Shown here in pieces: positions 1 through 7,957 of a DNA stretch of 35,490 bases. The notes below the pieces were generated by a model, which ran no database searches, was not told the DNA's origin, and saw only the letters and a list, made by a program, of their open reading frames with translations. The translations under genes were made by a program, and so were the position numbers. Each line of letters opens with the position of its first letter. Positions within the stretch are counted from its first letter, which is position 1. The stretch is from contig JADLBV010000116.1 of assembly GCA_020847545.1 (NCBI GenBank), forward strand, positions 1 to 35,490. The letters run 5' to 3'. This DNA is from Phycisphaerales bacterium (lineage in GTDB: Bacteria > Planctomycetota > Phycisphaerae > Tepidisphaerales > Tepidisphaeraceae).

Positions 1-69
1 CAGGGCGGTGTCGATCATCCGCCCCACACGTCCGGAGGGCTCAAGTTCAACTTTGACATCCTTCTTCAC
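1..69 (-). CDS. Possible 5' end of a minus-strand gene running off the left edge
   Basis: From a GTG at 67-69 the minus strand reads 23 open codons to the window edge (VKKDVKVELEPSGRVGRMID, then TAL). The charged, protein-like composition is the only support. I see no Shine-Dalgarno sequence before the GTG and the stretch is too short to assign to a family. It would lie downstream of the permease gene in the same direction. It could equally be chance. Confidence 0.25.
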   Translation of the reverse strand, partial: MKKDVKVELEPSGRVGRMIDTAL

Positions 70-152
70 TGGACTGACAATATGCCAAGTCAAACTCGAT
101 TGCGCAAGCGCAAGATTCTGTAAAATGTGGCGAGAAAATACCGGACGGCATT

Positions 153-170
153 GGCCTTGGCCCACCCTAC
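153..170. repeat. Half-copy of a GTAGGGTGGGCC-type palindromic repeat
   Basis: The plus strand ends in GGCCCACCCTAC here, which is the reverse complement of GTAGGGTGGGCC. The same motif forms the hairpin arms at 33662-33718, some 33 kb away. Only one arm is visible. It lies in the non-coding stretch downstream of the permease gene, as expected for a dispersed REP-like intergenic repeat. Confidence 0.5.
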
Positions 171-273
171 ACGCCATTCGCGAAGTGCGGATTGTCTCTG
201 ACCCGATCCTTTTCGCAAGCGGGACAGATGAACCGTCGAAATATGAAGTGTCAAAACCTCTGGATACTGCCCA

Positions 274-2466
274 TTAATGTCCCGCCGCCTGTGGTTTACC
301 TTCCTGGGCCGGTTCCTCATGGATGGGAAGCGGGCTGATGACCTGCACCGGAATTTCCGGCGGCAGCAGTGTTTCCAGCCGCCGTTGGAAATGTCCTTTG
401 ATCAAATGGTACAGCGCTCCCTGTCGGCTGGTCCCGATCAGCACCTTTTGACAGCCGTAAATGGCCGCGTTTTCGGCCATCAGGACGGCCGCATCCGGGC
501 CGGTGTCATAAACGGGCAGGATCGGCACACCCATTTCATGGCCGAGTTCCAGAAATTTGGCGAAGGTCTTCAACGCCGCCAGGTCGTTGTCGATGTTCAT
601 GCGTTTTTCGTATTTATATGACAACGCAACCTGTCGAATAAAACAGACGACCAGTGTCGCTTGGTTCCGTTCCGCCTCGGCGATGCTGGCGGCGGCAAGC
701 GATTCCGATCCATAGGTTCCCAACAGAAGCTTTGGCCGAACCATCGCCTCCGGCGAGAGCTGTTCCATGATCGCCTGTCGCAACAAACTGGGCCGGGTTC
801 CTTTGCGGTTGCTCCACCATTTGGTGATCCCTCGTGCGGACAACCCCACCGCCATCACAATGATGACAAACACCAGCGCATGCAATTTGGTGAATGCCAG
901 GGTGACCCAGATGATCAATAGAAAGGCCCCCAGGAGAATCATCGGCGCTTTGCGGTGCATTCGACGCAATCGTGGATGAAACGCGCACAGCGACACGTTG
1001 ATTGCCACCGCGCCGATCACGCCGATGGCGTACAACGCCGCGAGGCTTTCCAAATCATGGCTGATGATCAGTACCAGGATTGGCACGCCAGCCGCCACAA
1101 TCGCCGGAATCCATGGAACGCCGAACCGATTCAACGCCACCATGAATTGCGGCAGTTCCCCATCGCGTGCCATCAGATATTGCACTGAAATCATGTCGGT
1201 GATGGCCGTGTTTCCCGCGGACAAAAGTAATAAACCACCGACGATGCGCACCCCCCATTCACCCCAGGCTCCGACATACTGCCCGCTCAAAAAAGCCAGC
1301 ATGTCGTTCACATGCTGTTCGCGATCCATCGGGAAGATCGCCACCATGAATATCGCCAACAGAATGTTGAAGATCGCCACTTCCAGCGCGACAACCCAAA
1401 TCGCCTTGCGCGCGGTGTGGGCCACCGGCTTTTTCATCACACCGGTCAGATTCGCGATGGCCTCCACTCCCGACAATGCCAGCACGATCGATACAAAGGC
1501 CACCCATAAATGTGCCGTTGAATGATCCAGACTCCCGATACGATGCGGCAATTCCGACCAGGCGATCTTTCCAGAAAAAATCGCGCTGACCGAAATCAAC
1601 AGGGTGATGAAGACCATCCCCAAGGCCGCGAAAATCGCAAAAGCCCCTGTGTGCTTGGGGCCAAGCAAATTAAACAACCCGATCACCGCGATGGCGATAA
1701 TCGCCCACAATCCCGGCGAATCCCACGCCAGCAACTTGTCTCCCGGCGGCTCCTGCGTACTTTCATAGAGTGTCTGGATTGAACTTTGATAGACCGGGTC
1801 GGGGGATAATCCAATGAGTTGGTCCCGTTCCTCAATGGTCATCTCCCGCTCAAAAACCACCATGCTCTTTCCGGTAAAAGTCAGGTGGTGGGTCAGGGGG
1901 TCATACTTTAATAATTTGTGAAATATCGGCGACGATTCCACCCCCGCCGGCAATGCTTTCAATCGGACATGTTTTTGCTCGCGGTTGGCCTCAACATGGT
2001 CCCCCGCATCCTGAACCTTGATGCTTTTGCCCGTGTCGGCGGCGGCGCGGGCTTCTTCATTCTGGACGTGTTTTTGTAATGGCAGTCCAAAATAATGAAA
2101 CCCATCCAGGACGCTCAAGCTGGCCGTCACCGTGTAATCCGCGAATAAAAGGAGCGCCCCGATCACCGCCAGCGTCCGGCTGCGGCTTTTGGCGGCCGTG
2201 TAGACGCCACCCCCATCGGGATAAATCCGACAAATCTGCGTATACGCCCAGCCGACCGCGACGATCAGCAGGCTCATCAGCAAGATTAAGTAAAAGCTGG
2301 TTCGCCCGGCGAACAAAAACGCCAGCCCCAGCACATACAATCTGCTGGTTCCCCAATCGCCGAACAACAATCCCGCCGCCTGAAGCCAACCCACGTTTCG
2401 AGGACGTTCACTGGCAAGCAACGACAAGGCCGCGGGTTTTTCGCGGCCGTTCTCCGAATCGCTCAT
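274..2466 (-). CDS. APC-superfamily permease with C-terminal UspA-like domain and a large loop insertion
   Basis: Predicted 730-residue inner-membrane transporter. Residues about 26-128 give the first three helices of an APC permease, including the conserved stretch after TM2 (RIYPDGGGVYTAA). Residues about 129-251 are a hydrophilic insertion, then the remaining helices run to about residue 570. The last ~150 residues look like a universal stress protein domain (GTYGSESLAAASIAEAE near its start, a GTSRQGALYHL nucleotide-loop-like motif near its end). Counting helices from a cytoplasmic N-terminus puts the insertion outside the membrane and the Usp domain inside, where it could regulate transport. 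An amino acid or cation substrate is typical of the family, but the substrate is not readable here. I chose ATG at 2466 because the alternative TTG at 2517 adds 17 unremarkable residues. Neither start has a strong Shine-Dalgarno sequence. Confidence 0.85.
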   Translation of the reverse strand: MSDSENGREKPAALSLLASERPRNVGWLQAAGLLFGDWGTSRLYVLGLAFLFAGRTSFYLILLMSLLIVAVGWAYTQICRIYPDGGGVYTAAKSRSRTLAVIGALLLFADYTVTASLSVLDGFHYFGLPLQKHVQNEEARAAADTGKSIKVQDAGDHVEANREQKHVRLKALPAGVESSPIFHKLLKYDPLTHHLTFTGKSMVVFEREMTIEERDQLIGLSPDPVYQSSIQTLYESTQEPPGDKLLAWDSPGLWAIIAIAVIGLFNLLGPKHTGAFAIFAALGMVFITLLISVSAIFSGKIAWSELPHRIGSLDHSTAHLWVAFVSIVLALSGVEAIANLTGVMKKPVAHTARKAIWVVALEVAIFNILLAIFMVAIFPMDREQHVNDMLAFLSGQYVGAWGEWGVRIVGGLLLLSAGNTAITDMISVQYLMARDGELPQFMVALNRFGVPWIPAIVAAGVPILVLIISHDLESLAALYAIGVIGAVAINVSLCAFHPRLRRMHRKAPMILLGAFLLIIWVTLAFTKLHALVFVIIVMAVGLSARGITKWWSNRKGTRPSLLRQAIMEQLSPEAMVRPKLLLGTYGSESLAAASIAEAERNQATLVVCFIRQVALSYKYEKRMNIDNDLAALKTFAKFLELGHEMGVPILPVYDTGPDAAVLMAENAAIYGCQKVLIGTSRQGALYHLIKGHFQRRLETLLPPEIPVQVISPLPIHEEPAQEGKPQAAGH

Positions 2467-3035
2467 TTTTTTAATATCCGAACTCAGGCAATCGACTTTT
2501 GTTCGCGGTCCTGCCAACGAACCTGAGCCGATAACCTGTTCACCGCACGACGTTTGCCCGGAATCGGCCGGCGATTGGTCATCATGCCGGCCGCAGGAGG
2601 AGCTTGACGTTGTGCCCTTTCAGGACAGCATCAATGCCGGTTTCCCCGGCGAAATAATCGCTGGGATCAGGGCCTTGTGCTGTCGATCGCCTGCGAGGTT
2701 AGCTGACGGGCTAGGGCCTGAAAGTGCCCCGGAATCTTTGCTGCGATTCCCGCGCCCCGGGTCCGGCCGGTCCTTCGCCCGGCCGCGACCTAAATGGGTT
2801 CCCCGCACCAGGCCATCGGCCCGGTTTCGGCGGTCACTAAGACAATACCGTAAACCTCAATTGGCCGGGTTGTCAAATCGTGTGCTGTTCATAACCCTAA
2901 AAAACTTGACAGTTTAACGCCCTCCATTACGATATTTAGTGTGCGGGAAAGACCTTGCAATCCAAAAGGGTTTTTCTTTCATAGCGGACTTCGATTTTAC
3001 AGCACTGGCGGACAGCAATAGTCCAAGGAGCCACC
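2467..3035. other. Non-coding divergent intergenic region
   Basis: This is the spacer of about 570 bases between the divergent permease and coiled-coil genes. Open frames in it are short and have low-complexity Arg/Pro-rich products with no family features, so I see no gene. A likely promoter for the plus-strand gene sits near its right end. I found no convincing riboswitch or promoter for the permease. Confidence 0.6.
2906..2936 (+). promoter_or_regulatory. Candidate sigma-70-type promoter of the coiled-coil gene
   Basis: A perfect TTGACA at 2906-2911 is followed after 19 bases by GATATT at 2931-2936. The spacing is longer than the ideal 17 and the -10 is imperfect. It would leave a leader of roughly 90 bases before the TTG start at 3036. 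Confidence 0.35.
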
Positions 3036-3902
3036 TTGAGCGCCCTCACCAAATTGTTTGTTGTACTACTGGTTGTATGTTCGATGCTATTGACGGCATC
3101 GGTGGTGGTATTCGTCAACAAAGTTGAGAATTTCGCCCAGACCAATAAGCAGCTCGACGCCCAGCTTTCTGAAGCCCGTCGGCTCAAAGAGCAGGCACAG
3201 GCCGACTTGTCCGCCTCCAATGTGCGGGCCGAGGAGGCGATTGCCCAGGCATCCCGCCAGATCGGCGATAAGAACACGCAGATCAATGCTTTACAGCAAA
3301 AAGTCGCCGAGCAGGGTGTGCAGGTGGCCGACCTGTCGAGCAAGGTTCAGTTGCAGGCGTTGGCGTTGACTCAGGCCACCGAAGGACAAAAAGCCGCCCA
3401 GGACATGGCCGGCCGGTTGCACGATCAGACCGGGACGTTGCGGACCACGCTGGATCAGTTGACCAAAAACAACAGCGATCTTAATGCCACGGTCTCCGAC
3501 CTGACCAACAAGCTGGAAGTCACCACGCGTGACCTGCGGTTTACCCGCGAACAGTTGACCGAGGCTCAGAACAAGAGCGAAAAACTGGCCGCCAAGGTGC
3601 GTGATCTGGGTGGCAATCCCAGCCAACTGGCATCGGCCGGGACCAAGGCCGGCGCGCCGGCCATCAATGGTGTCGTCCGCGATGTTCGCACCATCGAAGG
3701 CGTTCCCTATGCCACCATCTCGGTTGGCTCGTCCGATAACGTCACCAAGGGGATGCAGTTCAACGTCATCGACCGGGATCACGGCGTGTTCCTGGGTATT
3801 TTGACCGTGGACACCGTTGAACCCAATGAGTCGCTCGGCCGGCTTGAAGGCCCGCGCACCGGCGATATTCGCACCGGCAGCGAAGTTCGCACCCAGTTGT
3901 AA
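3036..3902 (+). CDS. Membrane-anchored coiled-coil protein, unknown function
   Basis: Predicted 288-residue protein. Residues about 6-28 form one hydrophobic helix (signal anchor). Residues about 30-190 are almost entirely heptad-like, rich in Ala, Gln, Lys, Glu and Leu, so a long extracytoplasmic coiled coil is expected. The last ~80 residues are glycine- and valine-rich with a beta pattern (ATISVGSSDNVTKGMQFNVI), resembling the small beta-barrel at the end of FlgT-like proteins; that comparison is from memory. The TTG start is supported by AAGGAG at 3025-3030, five bases upstream. It is followed after 40 bases by a 51-residue membrane protein, suggesting a two-gene unit, perhaps an envelope spacer or scaffold. 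No enzymatic motif is visible. Confidence 0.75.
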   Translation: MSALTKLFVVLLVVCSMLLTASVVVFVNKVENFAQTNKQLDAQLSEARRLKEQAQADLSASNVRAEEAIAQASRQIGDKNTQINALQQKVAEQGVQVADLSSKVQLQALALTQATEGQKAAQDMAGRLHDQTGTLRTTLDQLTKNNSDLNATVSDLTNKLEVTTRDLRFTREQLTEAQNKSEKLAAKVRDLGGNPSQLASAGTKAGAPAINGVVRDVRTIEGVPYATISVGSSDNVTKGMQFNVIDRDHGVFLGILTVDTVEPNESLGRLEGPRTGDIRTGSEVRTQL

Positions 3903-3942
3903 CCCAACCCCCAACTATAGACCCCCAGATTCGGGAGCTGTC

Positions 3943-4098
3943 ATGAGTCGAGCTGCTACGGGAGATACGGTTGTCGTCAAGCCCTCCAACAACGTCTATA
4001 CCGTGTTGGTGGTGGTCGCGACGATTGTTGAAATCCTCGGCCTGATCGTTTTGTTCACCCGCGCCACCACGATTTTCGGCACCGGCCTGCTGGGCTGA
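3943..4098 (+). CDS. Small single-pass membrane protein (51 aa)
   Basis: An ATG with GGGAG eight to twelve bases upstream opens a 51-codon frame. The product has a polar N-terminus of about 16 residues, one hydrophobic helix at about residues 18-39 (VYTVLVVVATIVEILGLIVL) and a short Gly/Thr-rich tail. It follows the coiled-coil gene after 40 bases and is most likely co-expressed with it. Longer in-frame versions would overlap that gene and have no better start. I do not recognise the family. A partner or assembly factor of the coiled-coil protein is an inference from neighbourhood only. Confidence 0.6.
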   Translation: MSRAATGDTVVVKPSNNVYTVLVVVATIVEILGLIVLFTRATTIFGTGLLG

Positions 4099-4136
4099 AT
4101 ATTGGATTTGCGGCCGCGGAAAAGGAATCTCCGCCC

Positions 4137-4754
4137 CTGCCCGCCGAATCGTTCCAGTTTCTTGATCCCGGTCCATTGGTCGATGGCGATCTGGAATTGA
4201 TCGCTCCGCAGTTCGCATTGATCGACCATGTTCTGGCCGGTTGCCAACATCCCCTGACAGTGCGTGATGATCCGGCCGAATCGAGGGTCTCCCGCCAGCA
4301 ACTGATCGAATTTCTGGACAATTCCCCCAATGGCCACCAGCCGGCCGACCCGATGAACGGCATCGTTCCCTCGTACCATTTCTGGATGCGGCTGAATCAG
4401 CCAAAATGGGATTATTCGACACAAGGTCCGCTGTTGCACCTGGCGGGGGGGATGGGATTTCGGGTGGGACATACACCGGATATTGAGCTGTATTACGGCC
4501 ACATCGGCTACCACGTCTTCCCCGCGGCCCGCGGTCATCATTATGCAATGCGATCAGTGCAACTAATCCTTCCGCTGGCCCGTCGGCATGGATTTCGGGC
4601 GCTGTGGATCACCTGCAACCCGGAAAATGTTGCTTCCCGTCGAACTTGTGAACTGCTGGGGTGTGAACTGGTCGAAACGGTTGCGGTTCCATCCAATCAC
4701 GCTTTGTACCTGCGCGGGGAACGATTTAAGTGCAGGTATTTGCTTAGAACATGA
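4137..4754 (+). CDS. GNAT-family N-acetyltransferase, start codon uncertain
   Basis: The C-terminal half is a clear GNAT fold: a beta stretch (YYGHIGYHVFPAARGHHYAM), then LPLARRHGFRALWITCNPENVASRR and CELLGCELVE, the usual acetyl-CoA pocket and final strands. Substrate unknown. The frame is open and protein-like well upstream of the first conventional start (TTG 4176): it reads FQFLDPGPLVDGDLELI, which I remember as the normal beginning of this GNAT subgroup, so TTG 4176 appears too late. No ATG, GTG or TTG exists between the upstream stop at 4029 and 4176. I placed the start at CTG 4137, ten bases after AAGGA (4122-4126). ATT 4101, or CTG 4095 overlapping the upstream TGA, are alternatives. 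It probably belongs to the same transcript as the two genes before it. Confidence 0.7.
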   Translation: MPAESFQFLDPGPLVDGDLELIAPQFALIDHVLAGCQHPLTVRDDPAESRVSRQQLIEFLDNSPNGHQPADPMNGIVPSYHFWMRLNQPKWDYSTQGPLLHLAGGMGFRVGHTPDIELYYGHIGYHVFPAARGHHYAMRSVQLILPLARRHGFRALWITCNPENVASRRTCELLGCELVETVAVPSNHALYLRGERFKCRYLLRT

Positions 4755-4934
4755 GTCGAACGTCGGCCGCAAACAAGGGTCGAAAAATTCGTCGGTTCCA
4801 GACAAACCCCCGCCCTTGTCGATAGTCTATCATCAAGTATGCGGCCGCTTCGCCGGATGGGCGATGGAAGGCGGCTGGCGGTTGGGTTGGCGTTGGAATC
4901 CGTGAAAGGATTGACCGGCCCGACGGGTCCTTAA

Positions 4935-4951
4935 GAATCTGAGATAGATTC
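4935..4951. repeat. Short inverted repeat upstream of the DUF2156-GNAT gene
   Basis: GAATCT - five bases - AGATTC forms a perfect six-base-pair inverted repeat in the spacer before the gene starting at 5008. It could be a small operator or leader hairpin. There is no T-run, so it is not a typical terminator. Confidence 0.25.
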
Positions 4952-5007
4952 CAAATGGATCGACAAGCAGGCGGCCGCATGCTGTTGCGGAGGAAACCGT
5001 CAATTAT

Positions 5008-6477
5008 ATGCAAAGCCCCTTTTCGGGTTTTGGCCTGAATCCGGTCGAATTGTCCGATCAGGCCACATTGGACGCATATTTCCAGTCTCTATCGTCCCCA
5101 CTATCGGATTATACTTTTTCACAAATTTTTACCTGGCGCAACAGCCTTCGGATGCTCTGGAAGCAGATCGACGGCCACCTGTGCCTCTTCGCCAACGGCA
5201 GCGGCGACCTGACGTTGCTCATGCCGCCCATTGGTCCGGGCGATGCCACGCGCGCGCTGCGGTCGGCGTTTGAGCTGATGGACCAGTACAACGCCCAGGC
5301 GGGCGTGCCGGGCAACAGCCGGGTGGAATATGTCAGTCAGGAGCTGTTGGATCGGCTCGATCCGGCCGGCCTGGAGGTTCGCCCGCAGGGGGCCGATTAC
5401 ATCTACGATGTTCAACGGATGATCGATCTGGCCGGCGGCGATCTTGCCAGCAAACGACAGGCGAAAAACCGATTTATGCGCAATTACGCCTGGCGGGTGG
5501 AGCCATATCAGCCGGCCAGGCATCTGGATTCCTGCCGGTTGTTGCTGCATTCGTGGAAAAATTTTCAGGATCAGCAACATGGCGGAGCGGATGGGTTGTC
5601 GGCGATCAAACGACAGAAAGAGGCTCTTGCGTGTGATTTGACACTGGAATGGGCCAATGAGTTAAACCTTTGTGGGATGGTGGTTTACGTTCGCGATCCG
5701 TCATACAGCCCGGCCGATGATGGGTGGGCGATTCGTGGGTTTACATTTGGCGAAAAATTGGGGGTGGATCAGAGCAGCATTGTCGTCGAGAAGACCGATC
5801 TTGCGGTAAAGGGGCTGGCGCAATTTATTTTCAGCGAATTTTGCCAGAGATACTGGAGTCATCGCCCGCTGGTGAATGTGGGGGATGATTGGGGCTTGGA
5901 GACTCTGGCCTGGACCAAGCAGAGTTATCGGCCGGTGAAAATGCTGCAAAAATATGTTGTGCGACAAGCCAAGGTGGCGATGGCAGTGGTGCCGACCGCG
6001 CCGGCGCCGCGGGTCCGCGAGGCGCAAAGGGAGGATTTGTCGGCCGCGCTGGCGCTGGAGGAATCATGTTTTCACCGTGACCGTTTCAACAGGCGGCAAT
6101 TGCATTATTTACAGCAACGGCGGACGGCGATTTTTCTGGTGGCCGAGGCGGAGGGTCAGGTGGTCGGTCAGGGGATTGCGTTGATTCGACAGCATCGACA
6201 GGGGTTGTCCGGTCGGATTTACAGTCTGGCGGTGGATGAGAAATGGCGGGGCCGGGGGATCGGCAGGCAACTGCTGGAAAATCTGGTCCGTCGATTGAGT
6301 GATCGGGGAGCGAGGCGGATTTACCTCGAAGTGGACCAGCAGAACGCGGCCGCCCTGAAGCTGTATCAACAGTTGGGGTTTCGGTGCATCGGCAAGCTGG
6401 CCGACTATTACGGGGCAGGCAGCGACGCTTTGCACATGATGTGGGAGTTGCCGATCCGGCTGGTCAGCGCGGCATAG
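5008..6477 (+). CDS. DUF2156-like / GNAT fusion acyltransferase
   Basis: Predicted 489-residue cytoplasmic protein. Residues about 10-320 match the pattern of DUF2156, the domain also found as the catalytic half of phosphatidylglycerol lysyltransferases (aminoacyl-transferase GNAT-like fold): FSQIFTWRNSLRMLWKQIDG, then YIYDVQRMIDLAG with KRQAKNRFMRNY, then EFCQRYWSHRPLVNVGDDWG. From about residue 336 a second, RimI-like GNAT domain follows, with an acetyl-CoA pyrophosphate loop (KWRGRGIGRQLLENLV) and the closing NAAALKLYQQLGFRCIG motif. Start ATG 5008 has CGGAGG at 4988-4993, at rather long spacing. Fusing the two domains suggests coupled modification of one substrate such as a lipid, peptide or aminoacyl-tRNA-derived group; the substrate is not readable. 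The 3' end overlaps the convergent gene by 14 bases. Confidence 0.8.
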   Translation: MQSPFSGFGLNPVELSDQATLDAYFQSLSSPLSDYTFSQIFTWRNSLRMLWKQIDGHLCLFANGSGDLTLLMPPIGPGDATRALRSAFELMDQYNAQAGVPGNSRVEYVSQELLDRLDPAGLEVRPQGADYIYDVQRMIDLAGGDLASKRQAKNRFMRNYAWRVEPYQPARHLDSCRLLLHSWKNFQDQQHGGADGLSAIKRQKEALACDLTLEWANELNLCGMVVYVRDPSYSPADDGWAIRGFTFGEKLGVDQSSIVVEKTDLAVKGLAQFIFSEFCQRYWSHRPLVNVGDDWGLETLAWTKQSYRPVKMLQKYVVRQAKVAMAVVPTAPAPRVREAQREDLSAALALEESCFHRDRFNRRQLHYLQQRRTAIFLVAEAEGQVVGQGIALIRQHRQGLSGRIYSLAVDEKWRGRGIGRQLLENLVRRLSDRGARRIYLEVDQQNAAALKLYQQLGFRCIGKLADYYGAGSDALHMMWELPIRLVSAA

Positions 6478-7915
6478 TCCAAAGCCATGTTCCCTGTGTG
6501 AAATAGATTTCCTTTTCACCCGCGGCCAGGGATTGGATGCCCTGTGGGGTAGTCAACATGGTTTTGAGCAGGGGGGCATCCCCATCGTCGAGTTGGACGA
6601 TGTAGTTGCCGACGGCGAACCATGCGTGGCTGTCGCGGGCGTCGCGGCAATCGACGGCCGTGGGTTGAATCGGTGACGGCCATGACATCGCGGGGGATAG
6701 TTCCATGCGTTCGCGGTTGAATTTCAGCAGGCCCAGGTTGGTTGCGATCCAGATGTTGCCGGTGTTGGGGATGCGGATCACCTTGGGTTCGCCGCTGACA
6801 CCTTGAAGCTCCTGTTTGAAGATGATTTTTTCCGATTGCGGGTCGAATACGAAAAATTGGATCGGTTTGGCGGGTCGGGTCAGGCCATTGAAGGAATTGC
6901 TGGTGACGCCGTAGATCGATTTGTCATCGCCGATGACCGATCCGATGGAGATTTCAGGGGCGATCAGGTCTGAACTCCAGGCGCGGGTTTGGCCGGTGGC
7001 GATGGTGTATTCGCTGATGCCGCCGCTGGGTTGGCCATAGGATGCGGACCAGCCGGAATAGAGTTTGCCGCCCGGTCCGATCGTCAAACCACCTTGCGGG
7101 CGGATCAACGAGTGCAATTCAGGGGTGTTGTATTGGGCCAGTCGTTTGGGGTTGGTGTTGTTCCATTGGTCCCAGGGTTGATTGGGATCCCAGACGCTCA
7201 GATTGCCGCCGCTGTAGGAGACGAAATAGAATTTTCCGTCGATCCAGTGGCCGTCATACACCTCACCGTTGCCATCGACGACCTGCGGGGTGTTTTGATG
7301 GAGGTTGCGATTCGGGTCGAAGCGGAAAAGGGTTTGCCCCATGCTGGGGCCGCCGGTGACGCCGCCGCTGGGGTCGAGGCGGATGAAATGAATCCCCACC
7401 GGCGGGGCATCCTGTGTCATCTGGATCGGCTGGATGGTGGTGGTCATCGGGGAGGCGACGAAATAATCCTGGCCGCGGATGCCGATGACGCGGTCCTGCT
7501 GGTCCAAGCCGACAATTTTTCCGCCACGAAGGGGGAGGTCCCAGATTTTTCGGGGCGCGGCGCCGCTGTCCAGAACATAGACCGCGCCGTCGCTGGCGGT
7601 GATGATTTTGCGTGCGGCGGTGGAGGCGTCGTGAATTCTGACCCATGTGGTGTTGGCGGGAGTCGGCAGGTCCACATCCTTGAATGCCTTGGCGGCCGAA
7701 TCAAATTGCTGCAATTTGCCTTTGATGGTGGCGTAGACGATGCCGTCGAGGGTGATGAGCCTTGGCGAATCGGGATGAAGGTCGATGAAACACTGGCTGT
7801 TGTCTTTCAGGTTGTAGGCGACGACGCCCGATTTTTCGCTCATCACCGAACAGAGGAGCCAACCATCCGAGGTGGCGCCGACAAAGCGGACATAGGTGTT
7901 GCCTTCAGGCCCCAT
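6464..7915 (-). pseudogene. C-terminal beta-propeller-like half of an interrupted secreted protein gene
   Basis: This 483-codon frame is the direct in-frame continuation of the 7958-8950 reading frame. They are separated only by one TAA (7958-7960) and 14 further sense codons. It contains repeated beta-propeller-like blades with GG(K)LYSGW-, DKSIYGVTSN- and TGNIWIATNLGLLKF-type strands, as in NHL, SMP-30 or two-component-regulator propellers, and ends ...TQGTWLWTMPR. It has no signal peptide of its own, and the ATG at 7915 has no Shine-Dalgarno sequence, so expression as a separate secreted protein is unlikely. Either the gene is a recent pseudogene, or the stop is a sequencing error or is read through. 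It converges with the DUF2156-GNAT gene, overlapping by 14 bases. Confidence 0.6.
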
Positions 7916-7957
7916 GTGGCCACGGTCTTCGGTGGGGTTGGTCTTTGGGTTGTATCG

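Noticed and set aside
100..113. TTGCG-CAAG-CGCAA hairpin as terminator of the permease gene
   Set aside because: The stem is only five base pairs, there is no T-run in the required direction, and it lies about 160 bases from the stop codon.
8..277. 89-codon plus-strand open frame at the left edge
   Set aside because: No ribosome-binding site, no recognisable motif, and it contains the dispersed GGCCCACCCTAC repeat. It is probably a chance frame in non-coding DNA.
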